Part shown: positions 18,069 to 26,943 of the stretch, piece after piece
Position numbering within the stretch: the first letter of the stretch is position 1
Layout: each line of letters opens with the position of its first letter
From: Pseudovibrio sp. Ad37
Lineage (GTDB): Bacteria > Pseudomonadota > Alphaproteobacteria > Rhizobiales > Stappiaceae
Length of the DNA: 64,000 bases
Direction: 5' to 3'
NCBI RefSeq assembly: GCF_001623075.1
Contig: NZ_LMCF01000218.1
Location: forward strand, 1 to 64,000
Made by a program: the position numbers and the translations under genes
Notes under the pieces: generated by a model
Seen by the model: the letters and a program-made list of their open reading frames with translations, nothing else
Told to the model about the DNA's origin: nothing
Databases searched by the model: none

Positions 18069-20114
18069 ATGACGCTCAATAAAACCAAGAAATCCCTTGC
18101 CCGCCAAATCTTGTGCGCAACTGCCACCGTAAGCATCGCATGGTCTCTCTCGCTCACCGCGACCACCGCAGAGACCATCACCAAACCGGCGACACGCTTC
18201 ACCGGAGATCTTTATGAAAACATCTTGAAGCAACTGCATTTCTCCGACGAGCAAGACTTCAAGGATGCGCAGGCAGGTTATCTCGCTCCACTACCAGACG
18301 GCGGCGTGGTCAAAAACGCCAAGGGCGATATCGTCTACGATCTCTCCAAGTTTGACTTCATCATGCAAGGCTCCATTGCCCCTGAAACGGTCAACCCAAG
18401 CCTCTGGCGTCAGTCCCAGCTCATTTTACTGAGCGGCTTCTTCCAGGTGTCAGAACGTATCTTTCAGGTGCGCGCGGCAGACCTCTCCAACATCACCTTC
18501 ATTGAAGGCGATGAAGGCATCATCATCGTAGATCCGCTAATCTCCGAGGAAACCGCCCGCTACGCTCTGGAGCTCTATTATGCCCAGCGCGGCAAGAAGC
18601 CGGTCAAAGCCATCATCTACACCCACAGCCATGTAGACCACTTCGGCGGTGTCCGCGGCGTGGTGGATGAAGCCGATGTCGCCAGCGGCAAAGTCAAAAT
18701 CTACGCCCCCGAAGGCTTCATGGAACATGCCGTCTCAGAAAATGTAATGGCCGGCAACGCCATGAGCAGACGCGCCTCTTACATGTACGGCAACCTGCTA
18801 CCGCACTCTCCGGAGGGACAGGTCGGCGCGGGCCTCGGCCCAACCACATCAAGCGGCACGGTCACACTCATTCCGCCAACCGATATCATCAGGGACAACG
18901 GCGAAACCCATAAGATCGATGGCCTCACCTTCGATTTCTGGATGGCTCAGGATTCAGAGGCTCCCTCAGAGTTCTTCTTCTACATTCAGGAGTTCAATGC
19001 TCTCTGCACCGCAGAAGATGCCACCCACACAATGCACAACACATACTCATTGCGTGGTGCGAAACTCAGAGATCCACTGGGCTGGTCCAAGTACATCAAC
19101 GAGGCCATCTACAAGTACGGTAAGGACGTTGAAGTCCTCTTCGCTCCGCACCACTGGCATCTGTCTGGCAATGACACCATCGTGAAACACCTGCGCAACC
19201 AGCGCGATCTGTACCGCTACATCAACGATCAGCCATTGCGACTGGCCAACCATGGCTTCCGCATGACTGAGATTGCCGAGATGTTGGAAGTGCCGGAAAC
19301 ATTACAAAACGACTGGAGTACCCGCGGATACTACGGCTCGTTCAATCACAACGTAAAATCCACTTACGTGAGGTATCTGGGCTGGTTCAACGGCAACCCC
19401 GCCACACTGCATGAGTATCCAGAACGCCTGTCTGGCCCCAAATACGTCGAGTTCATGGGCGGTTCGGTGATCTTGCTCCAAAAAGCGCAGGAGTCCTTTG
19501 ACAAGGGTGATTACCGCTGGGTGGCAGAAGTGCTCAACCATCTGGTCTTCGCAGAGCCAGACAATGAAGATGCCGCGCAATTACAGGCAGACGCGTTAGA
19601 ACAGCTCGGCTATCAGGCAGAATCCGGTCCATGGCGCAACTTCTACCTCTCCGGCGCTAAAGAACTTCGGTCCGGCATTCAGGAACTGCCTGCCGTTGAT
19701 ACAGCCAGCCCGGATATCATTCGCTCTATGGATGTGGATCTGCTCTTTGATTACGCGGCCATGCGTTTGAACAACACAAAGGCGGGCGATCAGCAAATCA
19801 AGCTGAACTGGATCTTCCCGGATACAGATCAGAAATATGCAATGGAACTGCAAAACGCAGCGCTCAGCCATATTGAAGGATACCAGCTGGAGAATGCAGA
19901 CGTCACGGTGACACTGGACAGAAGCACACTCGACAACATCATGCTGGGCATGGAAACCTTTGATGAGGCCATCAAATCCGGCATGATCACAGTGGATGGA
20001 GAAGCCTCCAAACTGACCGATCTGCTGGCAATGCTGGACAGCTTTGATTTCTGGTTCAACATCGTGCGCCCCGTGCCGCTGGACAAGGCCAACCAGAGTA
20101 CACCAAGCAAATAG
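18069..20114 (+). CDS. Linear primary-alkylsulfatase (SdsA/YjcS type), secreted
   Basis: Predicted to hydrolyse alkyl sulfates such as dodecyl sulfate to alcohol and sulfate. At 681 aa it starts with a signal peptide (about 1-35; WSLSLTATTA), then a metallo-beta-lactamase domain with the Zn ligand motif THSHVDH (185-191), further His/Glu ligands downstream (ALCTAEDATHTMHN; FAPHHWHLSG), a helical dimerisation domain (DKGDYRWVAEVLNHLVF), and a C-terminal SCP2-like domain (about 550-675; MDVDLLFDYAAMRLNN) that binds the alkyl chain. GGAGG lies 6 nt before the ATG. It probably supplies sulfate and fatty alcohol from surfactants; the YeeE pair is a possible sulfur-related neighbour but is not linked. 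The terminator is at 20135. Confidence 0.92.
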   Translation: MTLNKTKKSLARQILCATATVSIAWSLSLTATTAETITKPATRFTGDLYENILKQLHFSDEQDFKDAQAGYLAPLPDGGVVKNAKGDIVYDLSKFDFIMQGSIAPETVNPSLWRQSQLILLSGFFQVSERIFQVRAADLSNITFIEGDEGIIIVDPLISEETARYALELYYAQRGKKPVKAIIYTHSHVDHFGGVRGVVDEADVASGKVKIYAPEGFMEHAVSENVMAGNAMSRRASYMYGNLLPHSPEGQVGAGLGPTTSSGTVTLIPPTDIIRDNGETHKIDGLTFDFWMAQDSEAPSEFFFYIQEFNALCTAEDATHTMHNTYSLRGAKLRDPLGWSKYINEAIYKYGKDVEVLFAPHHWHLSGNDTIVKHLRNQRDLYRYINDQPLRLANHGFRMTEIAEMLEVPETLQNDWSTRGYYGSFNHNVKSTYVRYLGWFNGNPATLHEYPERLSGPKYVEFMGGSVILLQKAQESFDKGDYRWVAEVLNHLVFAEPDNEDAAQLQADALEQLGYQAESGPWRNFYLSGAKELRSGIQELPAVDTASPDIIRSMDVDLLFDYAAMRLNNTKAGDQQIKLNWIFPDTDQKYAMELQNAALSHIEGYQLENADVTVTLDRSTLDNIMLGMETFDEAIKSGMITVDGEASKLTDLLAMLDSFDFWFNIVRPVPLDKANQSTPSK

Positions 20115-20134
20115 CAGGCTTGCATTTATGCCTG

Positions 20135-20166
20135 AAAGAGCCGGTTCAACACCGGCTCTTTTTGTA
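20135..20166 (+). terminator. Alkylsulfatase terminator
   Basis: AAAGAGCCGGTT pairs with ACCGGCTCTTT, followed by a T-run. It lies 20 nt after the stop codon. Confidence 0.9.
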
Positions 20167-20170
20167 TCTA

Positions 20171-20273
20171 GAGCGTGTTCCCGAAAAGTGGTTCCGGTTT
20201 TCGGATAAGAATACGCGCAAAATTAAAGAGTTAGAGCTTGGTGCGTGAATGCATATGAGCGCAACATGCTCTA
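20171..20273 (+). repeat. RIME-like dispersed element, copy B (two modules)
   Basis: Module 1 (20171-20218): GAGCGTGTTCCCGAAAAGTG, then CCGGTTTTCGGATAAGAATA, ending CGCGC. Module 2 (20231-20273): TTAGAGCTTGGTGCGTGAAT to GAGCGCAACATGCTCTA. Module 2 closely matches 48789-48831. The right end overlaps the stop codon of the Sel1 gene on the other strand. Confidence 0.75.
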
Positions 20274-21749
20274 ATTGTTGCTCTGGGTTCTCAAGCGCCA
20301 TTCAAGCTGGCGCAGTGCCCTCTCGGCTTCACGATATCCTTGATCAGCAGCCATCTTGTAAAAGTCCCGAGCCTTCACAAGATTGCGGCCCAGACATCGC
20401 CCGCTTTCATGACAGTATCCAAGCAGATAAAACGCTTCCGGCACGCCTTTGGACGCGGCAAGCAGAAACATCCGTGCCGCCTCACCTGGGTTCGGCTCTT
20501 CATTGAAGCCCTGCAAATAGACTTTGCCCAGCAACACGTCTCCCACAGGCTCTCCTCTTTCAGAGGCCTGCTGAAACAGCTTTTTCGCCAAGTCCACATC
20601 CTGCCGCACACCGCGTCCGTTCAGGTAAAGCAGCCCGGCATTGGTCAAAGCAAACGGAAAGCGGGCTGAGGACGCCGTATAAAACTCCAGCGCCAACTCA
20701 TAGGACTGTGGGACACCGCGCCCGTTCTCATAAAGCACACCCAGATCATTCAAAGCCTGTGCATTGCCCTGTTTAGCCGCCGCTTTGTAAAGCCGGATCG
20801 CCTTTTCCAGGTTTGGTTCCGTTCCCTGCCCAAGCAGATAAAACCGCCCCAGTGCAAACTGCGATCGCGCCAATCCGCGCCGTGCCGCCCGCTCATAATG
20901 AAAGAAAGCCAGTTCAAGATCTCGTTTAACCCCGACCCCGTCTTCATAAAGCGTGCCAAGATAATGGTTGCCCAGCAAATGTCCCTCACCAGCCGCAACA
21001 CGGTAATGCCGGATTGCAGCAGCAAGGTCCGCCTCGCCGCCATCTCCATTCTCCAGCAGCTCACCAAGAGGCACATGCGCATCTATAGAGCCCAGAGAAA
21101 TAGCTTTGCGATAAAGCACACGAGAGCGCGAGGTATCCCGCTCAACGCCAACGCCATCACGATACAGGCCAGCAAGGTTTTCAATGCCCTGCATCAACCC
21201 GGCCATGGCAGCGCCTTTCACCCAATAAAAGGCCAGCTTCGGATTCCGCGCCACACCGATGCCATGCAGATAGAGAAGGCCAAGATTGTTCTGCGCCCAG
21301 GCATCTCCCCAGTCTGCGGCAATCTGGTAAAGCTCACGTGCTTTCTCCGCATCAGGCGCACCATGCTTGCCCTGCCGGTAGATTTCACCCAGATTGTTGT
21401 AAGCAGCCGCAAGCCCCATCTCACCAGCTTTTTCATAAAGCTCCATGGCAACGGGCAGATCCCGCGGCACGCCGTGCCCCATCTCATGCGCCACGGCCAG
21501 CCCGAAGACGGCCTCAGCATTACCAGCAAGCGCTTCTGCGTTCAGGGAGGTTATCACCGCACTCTTGGATATCTCCGCCCGTGTGGAACGGTGGATCTTC
21601 CCTGCCCGGTTATGAAGAAGCGTCAGCCCGCCAACACCCTTGGTCAGCAGGAGTTCCTTTTCACTCCCACTTGCTTGCCAACTCACGGCATGAGCGGGCA
21701 GGCCATTGGCAACCGCAAGCAAGCAAAGGAGTGGCAAAAAAATGCGCAT
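20271..21749 (-). CDS. Exported Sel1-repeat (TPR-like) protein
   Basis: A 492-aa solenoid protein. An N-terminal signal peptide (MRIFLPLLCLLAVANGLPAHA, about 1-22) is followed by about ten Sel1-like repeats of about 36 residues with the consensus AxxxLGxLYxxGxGVxxDxxxAxxxYxxAAxxG; examples are NNLGLLYLHGIGVARNPKLA and NDLGVLYENGRGVPQSYELA. Such proteins are scaffolds in the periplasm or at the envelope. The frame opens at GTG 21776; ATG 21749 with AGAAGG 5 nt upstream starts a proper signal peptide. It is alone and divergent from the GNAT-Nudix gene. The partner is unknown. Confidence 0.87.
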   Translation of the reverse strand: MRIFLPLLCLLAVANGLPAHAVSWQASGSEKELLLTKGVGGLTLLHNRAGKIHRSTRAEISKSAVITSLNAEALAGNAEAVFGLAVAHEMGHGVPRDLPVAMELYEKAGEMGLAAAYNNLGEIYRQGKHGAPDAEKARELYQIAADWGDAWAQNNLGLLYLHGIGVARNPKLAFYWVKGAAMAGLMQGIENLAGLYRDGVGVERDTSRSRVLYRKAISLGSIDAHVPLGELLENGDGGEADLAAAIRHYRVAAGEGHLLGNHYLGTLYEDGVGVKRDLELAFFHYERAARRGLARSQFALGRFYLLGQGTEPNLEKAIRLYKAAAKQGNAQALNDLGVLYENGRGVPQSYELALEFYTASSARFPFALTNAGLLYLNGRGVRQDVDLAKKLFQQASERGEPVGDVLLGKVYLQGFNEEPNPGEAARMFLLAASKGVPEAFYLLGYCHESGRCLGRNLVKARDFYKMAADQGYREAERALRQLEWRLRTQSNN

Positions 21750-22050
21750 GAGTACCTTCTCAACTGTGATTGTCACGGGTCAGAAAGAGCGCCATGCGAA
21801 AGGGCAAACACGTCATGCTTGCCCGGAAAGCTCTTGTCAGCCTACGAACCTCATGCAAATAGTTAATCGTTAATCTTTTCGGGTTGGATATCCTTCAAAT
21901 CACATTGGTCACTTGAAACCATTTCCTCTTTTGGGCCACTATTGGCTGGTTGTTTCAACTAGACCGAAAAGAAGACTGGCAAATCTTTGGCCTCAACTTC
22001 CTCGGGCTTAAGCACAAACGGTGCTGGTTGAATTTGGAGAATTAAGAAGA
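21750..22050. other. Gene-free divergent region
   Basis: About 300 bp between the Sel1 gene (leftward) and the GNAT-Nudix gene (rightward). A short direct repeat GTTAATCGTTAATC (about 21859-21872) is the only pattern noted. Both promoters should be here. Confidence 0.45.
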
Positions 22051-23205
22051 ATGCATTGCCAGATGCGGCTCGCCGCAAAAAGCCAAGCCATTGCCCTTAC
22101 AGATATTATGCACGCTGCTAAAGGTCACTGGGGATACGATCCGCAGGACATGCAGGAGTTTCGGGACCATTGGAAAATCACCCCGGAAATGATCGAGGCA
22201 GATCCAATCCTTGTCATCACCGACCACGAACGACCACTTGGTTTTGCACGCATCACCAGGGAAAATGCAGAGACCGCCCTGCTGGATTGTCTGTTTGTGT
22301 TGCCCGAAGCACACGGCAAAGGCCACGGAGCCTGGTTGTTGGAAGGGGCTGAAGAAGCAGCCAAACGCATGCAATGCACGCGCATGCGCCTTGAATCAGA
22401 TGCAAACGCAGCTCCCTTTTATCAGCACCACGGTTATCGCAGCACAAGCAACAGACCGAGTGCCTTCAAAGGTGCTGGCCCGATCGAGCACATGCAAAAA
22501 GATCTCACCCCGCAAATCCATGAGATCGCAGATGTCAGTTTGAACCTTAACACCTCCGATTGCTGGGATTTCGCCACCAATAACAGTGAGGCTATCAAGG
22601 AAAACTGGCAGACATTGATTTCCGATAACCCGGATCTTTGGGATGGTAAGGTTCTGTCATTGTACCAATACTCCTTGGACCAGAAGCAATTTTCCGGTGA
22701 TCTGGTAGAAATCAACTACTCCGAGTTCCTCGCATGGCGCGACTGGGGCTTTCCTGACAGAAGCGCCAAAAACCTGTTTGGCTGCGCAGTCCTCCGTTCC
22801 AGCCAGGGCCATCTCGTATTTGGTAAAATGGCGGGAAACACCGCAACAGCAGGTCAGGTCTATCCACCCGGCGGCAATCTTGATCTCAACGATATCACGC
22901 CCGCTGGGAAGGTGGATATCTTCAGCTCCATCGCTCGCGAGCTGGAAGAAGAAACAGGCCTCACATTGGATCAGGGAGAGTTGGGGGACGTCTTCGCAAT
23001 CGAAGATGGGCCACGCCTCGCAATCGCGCGTATTTTAACATTGCAACTCACCTCAGACGAAATCCTTTCAAAAATTGCACATTTCAACGCAAACCAGAAA
23101 AAACCTGAGTTAGAAGAAGCAGTTATCGTAAAATCCCGTGAGGATCTTAAGGACTACAGCGTCCCCCCATATGCCTTGGCGCTCACCGCACACCTGTTAA
23201 ATTAA
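22051..23205 (+). CDS. GNAT acetyltransferase - Nudix hydrolase fusion protein
   Basis: A 384-aa two-domain protein. Residues about 5-150 are a GNAT domain: LTDIMHAAKGHWGYDPQDM, LLDCLFVLPEAHGKGHGAWL (acetyl-CoA loop HGKGHG), FYQHHGYRS. Residues about 230-380 form a Nudix-like domain with VYPPGGNLDLND and the core RELEEETGL (296-304). The first half of the Nudix box is altered: the usual G-x5-E before the REx2EExG block is interrupted by an insertion, so activity is uncertain. The start at 22051 follows AAGAAG; a GTG at 22021 is an alternative. It is followed by a phzF-like gene after 138 bp. Confidence 0.8.
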   Translation: MHCQMRLAAKSQAIALTDIMHAAKGHWGYDPQDMQEFRDHWKITPEMIEADPILVITDHERPLGFARITRENAETALLDCLFVLPEAHGKGHGAWLLEGAEEAAKRMQCTRMRLESDANAAPFYQHHGYRSTSNRPSAFKGAGPIEHMQKDLTPQIHEIADVSLNLNTSDCWDFATNNSEAIKENWQTLISDNPDLWDGKVLSLYQYSLDQKQFSGDLVEINYSEFLAWRDWGFPDRSAKNLFGCAVLRSSQGHLVFGKMAGNTATAGQVYPPGGNLDLNDITPAGKVDIFSSIARELEEETGLTLDQGELGDVFAIEDGPRLAIARILTLQLTSDEILSKIAHFNANQKKPELEEAVIVKSREDLKDYSVPPYALALTAHLLN

Positions 23206-23343
23206 CGAGCTATCTTCATTTGCAGACTTGTATTTGGCGCCAAAACAATCTTGAGTGGCGCTCAAGCAACCCTTTTTCGCAAGTTGAGCCTGTGATGCAA
23301 AACCACAAGCTCAACACCAAACTGAGATAATTGGACTTTTAAA

Positions 23344-24258
23344 ATGGCCAGACCTTATGCCCTGCTAGACGTTTTCACTGATAAAGCGCTGGCAGGTAAT
23401 CCACTTGCAGTTGTGCTGGATGCAAAGGGATTGTCAGACGCTCAGATGCAGCAGATCGCCTGCGAATTTAACCTCTCCGAAACCGTCTTTGTTCTGCCAC
23501 CAGACAATATCGCTCATAACGCTTCCATCCGCATCTTCACCCCGTCCATGGAACTGCCATTTGCAGGCCACCCAACCGTGGGAACCGCCGTTTTGATGGC
23601 AGAAAACCGCTTCGGCGCACCAGATAACGATATGGATGCATTGGTGCTGCTAGAGGAAAAAGTCGGACTAGTACGCTGTGCAGTTGCCTTGCAAAAAGAC
23701 AAGGCCACCTCTGCCGAGTTTGATGTTCCAAGACTACCAAAGCCAGCTCAGAGGCTTGGCGAAAAAGATGTGATTGCTGCAGCACTGTCTTTGGAACCAA
23801 ATGAAATCACATTCGAAAACCACAAGCCCAAAGCTTGGGAAGCCGGTTTGCCATTTGCGTTTGTTCCAGTCGCAGATATGGACGCGATCAACCGCATCCA
23901 GCCAGTTCATAAATACTGGGAAGAGGCATTCGGCACCATCGACCACAACAATGCCTTTGCGTACTGCCGCCAGACCATCCATGTAGACAGCGCATTCCAC
24001 GCGCGCATGGTCTATCTGGAAAACGGCTTGCCACGAGAAGATGCAGCAACAGGGTCAGCAGTCGCAGCCTTTGCCGGGTCCATCGCAGAATTCGACCAGC
24101 CACTGGACGGCACACACAAGTACCTCATTGAGCAAGGCTTCAAGATGGGCCGCCCCTCGTCCATCTCACTGGAAATGGAGATGCGGTCTGGCGCCATTCA
24201 CGCTCACCGCATTGGCGGACAGGCAGTTATCCTCGCTCGCGGCGAACTGCACCTCTGA
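23344..24258 (+). CDS. PhzF family isomerase/epimerase-like protein
   Basis: A 304-aa protein of the PhzF (diaminopimelate-epimerase fold) family; the best-known member isomerises trans-2,3-dihydro-3-hydroxyanthranilate in phenazine synthesis, but most chromosomal copies have unknown substrates. Seen: YALLDVFTDKALAGNPLAVV at the N-terminus, the catalytic Glu46 in NLSETVFV, RIFTPSMELPFAGHPTVGTA, and the C-terminal pair motif EDAATGSAVAAFAG. The length is normal. No phenazine genes are nearby, so a phenazine role is not supported. The ATG at 23344 is the frame's first. Confidence 0.9.
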   Translation: MARPYALLDVFTDKALAGNPLAVVLDAKGLSDAQMQQIACEFNLSETVFVLPPDNIAHNASIRIFTPSMELPFAGHPTVGTAVLMAENRFGAPDNDMDALVLLEEKVGLVRCAVALQKDKATSAEFDVPRLPKPAQRLGEKDVIAAALSLEPNEITFENHKPKAWEAGLPFAFVPVADMDAINRIQPVHKYWEEAFGTIDHNNAFAYCRQTIHVDSAFHARMVYLENGLPREDAATGSAVAAFAGSIAEFDQPLDGTHKYLIEQGFKMGRPSSISLEMEMRSGAIHAHRIGGQAVILARGELHL

Positions 24259-24606
24259 TCGATAACACCGGAGGAGAGCACTCCGCCTCCTCCACTTCTC
24301 CCGCATATTGGGACTGCTTTGTGAGCCAATTGAGATTATCTCAGCGTGAGCTGCATATACTTTTGAGTAATCAGAGCCCTGTTTTGAGTAAAATTCTTGC
24401 GTTTAATCCGCATATCCGCTAGGAAAATTACAGATTAGGCAAAAACGAGACTTACTCGGTAACGCTACAAGAAGATTTGGCTTGTAACTTCAAACAAGTT
24501 TCCGACACGTAAGTAGTTGGAAAACTTTGATTTCAAGCCATAGCGACGAAAAGGCAGCTGACAGATAATGATCGCGAACCGCGACAATCTGAATGAAAAC
24601 AGCACC
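24259..24606. other. Gene-free region upstream of the leuA leader
   Basis: Should contain the leuA promoter. A small imperfect hairpin GGAGGAGA...TCCTCC lies right after the phzF-like stop (about 24270-24293). Otherwise nothing distinct is seen. Confidence 0.45.
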
Positions 24607-24663
24607 ATGCGCCAGCATGGCGGCCTCTTCCTACGCGCGCTCCTTCTACTTAGATGCCCCTAG
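24607..24663 (+). CDS. leuA leader peptide (18 aa)
   Basis: The frame MRQHGGLFLRALLLLRCP has four consecutive Leu codons (CTC CTT CTA CTT) at residues 12-15 and six Leu in all. This is the signature of a leucine attenuation leader. The stop codon at 24661 overlaps CCCCTAG, which can pair with CTTAGGGG about 35 nt downstream. leuA starts 126 bp after the leader. The Shine-Dalgarno is weak. Identification rests on composition and position. Confidence 0.82.
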   Translation: MRQHGGLFLRALLLLRCP

Positions 24664-24705
24664 GCGTCGGCGGCCCCGTATCTGGGCGGGCACTTAGGGG
24701 ATCAC
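24655..24705 (+). promoter_or_regulatory. Candidate attenuator structure of leuA
   Basis: CCCCTAG (24657-24663) and CTTAGGGG (about 24691-24698) form the base of a GC-rich structure enclosing GGCGGCCCC...GGGCGGGC alternatives. No clear T-run follows (GATCACTCTTAAATAT), so the terminator form is not obvious and termination could be weak or Rho-assisted. Confidence 0.5.
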
Positions 24706-24789
24706 TCTTAAATATCTGAGAATGAAGAAAAATCCCCAGGCGCTATTCAGGACACGCAAGGTGTCGGGGCAAAGTTGAAGGCATTACCA

Positions 24790-26346
24790 ATGACCGCATC
24801 CGCTAAAGACCAAGTAGTTATTTTCGACACCACTCTGCGCGACGGAGAACAATCTCCCGGCGCGTCCATGACCTTGGAAGAAAAGCTGCAAGTCGCTGAA
24901 TTACTTGATACAATGGGCGTCAACATCATTGAAGCAGGCTTTCCAATTGCCTCTCAGGGTGACTTTGAAGCGGTCAGCGAAATCGCCAAACGCTCAAAAA
25001 ACTCCGTAATCGCAGGCCTGGCCCGTGCAATCCCGGCGGATATTGACCGCGCTGGCGAAGCAATTAAGCAGGCAAATCAAGGCCGTATCCATACATTCGT
25101 CTCCACCTCTCCAATTCATCTGCAATTCCAGATGAACAAAACAGAAGAGCAGGTTCTGGAGATCATCACCAAAACGGTGAAACAGGCACGCAACCTGATC
25201 GATGACATCGAGTGGTCCGCAATGGACGCCACCCGAACCTCCATCGAGTACCTGAGCCGCTGTGTTGAAGCCGCCATCAACGCTGGTGCAACAACCATCA
25301 ACCTGCCGGATACCGTTGGCTACGCAACGCCAGCTGAATATCAAGCCATGTTCGAGCAGGTCATCGTGAATGTTCCGAACTCTGATAAGGCAATATTCTC
25401 AGCGCATTGTCACAACGACTTGGGCTTAGCCGCAGCAAACTCTCTGGCTGGTGTCGCAGGCGGTGCACGTCAGATCGAATGTACCATCAACGGTCTGGGC
25501 GAGCGCGCTGGCAACGCCGCGCTGGAAGAAATCGTCATGGCCCTGCGTACACGAGGCGACGTACTTCCATATGAATGCACCATAGATCCAGCCTATCTGA
25601 CCCGCGCATCTAAGCTGGTCTCTGCAGTATCCTCCTTCCCCGTCCAGTACAACAAGGCAATCGTCGGCAAAAACGCATTTGCCCACGAAAGTGGTATTCA
25701 CCAGGACGGCATGTTAAAGCATGCAGAAACCTACGAAATCATGCGTCCGGAAGATGTTGGAGTTCGTGCAACCTCTTTGGTTATGGGCAAACACTCTGGT
25801 CGTCATGCGTTCAAAGACAAGCTATCTGAGCTGGGTTATGAGTTGGGCGACAACGCTTTGCAGGAAGCCTTCCGCCGCTTTAAGGACTTGGCAGATCGCA
25901 AGAAAAACGTTTACGACGAAGACATTGAAGCGCTGGTGGAAGACCAGATCACAATTGAAAGCGAGAACGTCAAGGTTATCGCTCTGACAGTGATTGCTGG
26001 TACTGGTGGACCTCAGAAAGCCATCCTGACCATGGACGTCAACGGCAAGCACGAAACTCGTGAAGCTACAGGCGACGGCCCGGTTGATGCCACCTTCAAC
26101 GCGATCAAGGCAATTTGGCCGCATGACGCAAACATGTCCCTCTATCAGGTACATGCAGTGACAGAAGGCACCGATGCTCAAGCTGAAGTTTCCGTTCGTC
26201 TGGAAGACAACGGCAAGATCGCAACCGGTAAAGGTGCTGACACAGATACTCTGGTCGCCTCTGCCCGCGCCTACGTCTCTGCACTGAACAAACTGACAAT
26301 CCGCCGTCAGCGTCAGGTCAACGTGGAAGACGCGATCACCGTTTAA
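24790..26346 (+). CDS. leuA: 2-isopropylmalate synthase
   Basis: First committed step of leucine synthesis: condenses acetyl-CoA with 2-oxoisovalerate. At 518 aa it is the standard bacterial form. Seen: the catalytic TIM barrel with DTTLRDGEQSPG (13-24), the metal ligands SAHCHNDLG (His206, His208), GLGERAGNAALEE, the linker HESGIHQDGML, and the C-terminal LeuA allosteric domain (about 385-515) for leucine feedback inhibition. The frame opens with a TTG at 24775; ATG 24790 gives the family start with AAGG upstream. It stands alone, controlled by the Leu leader, and ends at the terminator 26368-26399. Its product pathway starts from the ilvIH/ilvC product. Confidence 0.96.
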   Translation: MTASAKDQVVIFDTTLRDGEQSPGASMTLEEKLQVAELLDTMGVNIIEAGFPIASQGDFEAVSEIAKRSKNSVIAGLARAIPADIDRAGEAIKQANQGRIHTFVSTSPIHLQFQMNKTEEQVLEIITKTVKQARNLIDDIEWSAMDATRTSIEYLSRCVEAAINAGATTINLPDTVGYATPAEYQAMFEQVIVNVPNSDKAIFSAHCHNDLGLAAANSLAGVAGGARQIECTINGLGERAGNAALEEIVMALRTRGDVLPYECTIDPAYLTRASKLVSAVSSFPVQYNKAIVGKNAFAHESGIHQDGMLKHAETYEIMRPEDVGVRATSLVMGKHSGRHAFKDKLSELGYELGDNALQEAFRRFKDLADRKKNVYDEDIEALVEDQITIESENVKVIALTVIAGTGGPQKAILTMDVNGKHETREATGDGPVDATFNAIKAIWPHDANMSLYQVHAVTEGTDAQAEVSVRLEDNGKIATGKGADTDTLVASARAYVSALNKLTIRRQRQVNVEDAITV

Positions 26347-26367
26347 GTCATTCAATTTTCATGGAAA

Positions 26368-26399
26368 GAGCGCGGGTCGAAAGCCCCGCGCTTTTTTTG
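26368..26399 (+). terminator. leuA terminator
   Basis: AGCGCGGG (26369-26376) pairs with CCCGCGCT (26385-26392), followed by T7. Convergent GNAT gene follows. Confidence 0.92.
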
Positions 26400-26406
26400 T
26401 GCTAGT

Positions 26407-26943
26407 TCAGGCTGGAACAGCAAGCTTCTGACAGCTTGGGCTAAGCACCTGATAAAATTCGCATGGCAAACCATCAACCAGACGCGTCTCACGAAACTCA
26501 AAGCCTGCACGCTTCATGACTTTCTTGGAAGCATGATTTTCTGGATGGGCAAAGGCCAAAAGGTGAGAGTAATAGGTGTTCTCGAAGAACCACTCCACCA
26601 GCGCCTGCGCAATCTCACTGCCGAAGCGTTTGTTCCAGAAGTGCTCTAACAAAGTGTAGTCCATCTCGACTTCGGCGGTTTTCTCATAAAGAGAGAAACC
26701 AGCACGGCCAACGAACTCACCCTCATGCGTCGACAGATGCCATTGACTGAAACCCATCAGTTCCTGAGTCTCAATAAAGCTTGCCAACCGTTTTTTCACG
26801 ATCGAAACATCCCAGGCCACATTAGTGGGCTGTAAGTAACGATTGACCTCTGGATTGCTATGAAGGCTTACAAGATCTGCCAGATCATCAGAGGTAAAAG
26901 GTCGTGCCCGCAGCCGTTTAGTTTCCAGGATTGGGAGTGTCAC
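26407..26943 (-). CDS. GNAT family N-acetyltransferase (RimJ/RimL type)
   Basis: A 178-aa protein of the ribosomal-protein-alanine acetyltransferase-like GNAT group. Seen: LPILETKRLRARPFTSDDLADLV at the N-terminus, FVGRAGFSLYEKTAEVEMDY, FWNKRFGSEIAQALVEW (acetyl-CoA loop NKRFGSE) and HPENHASKKVMKRAGFEF (classical motif B, N-x2-S). A GTG at 26943 is preferred because GGAGG lies 8 nt upstream; the longer frame starts at 26967 without a site. The substrate is unknown; it is not necessarily a ribosomal protein. Confidence 0.87.
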   Translation of the reverse strand: MTLPILETKRLRARPFTSDDLADLVSLHSNPEVNRYLQPTNVAWDVSIVKKRLASFIETQELMGFSQWHLSTHEGEFVGRAGFSLYEKTAEVEMDYTLLEHFWNKRFGSEIAQALVEWFFENTYYSHLLAFAHPENHASKKVMKRAGFEFRETRLVDGLPCEFYQVLSPSCQKLAVPA

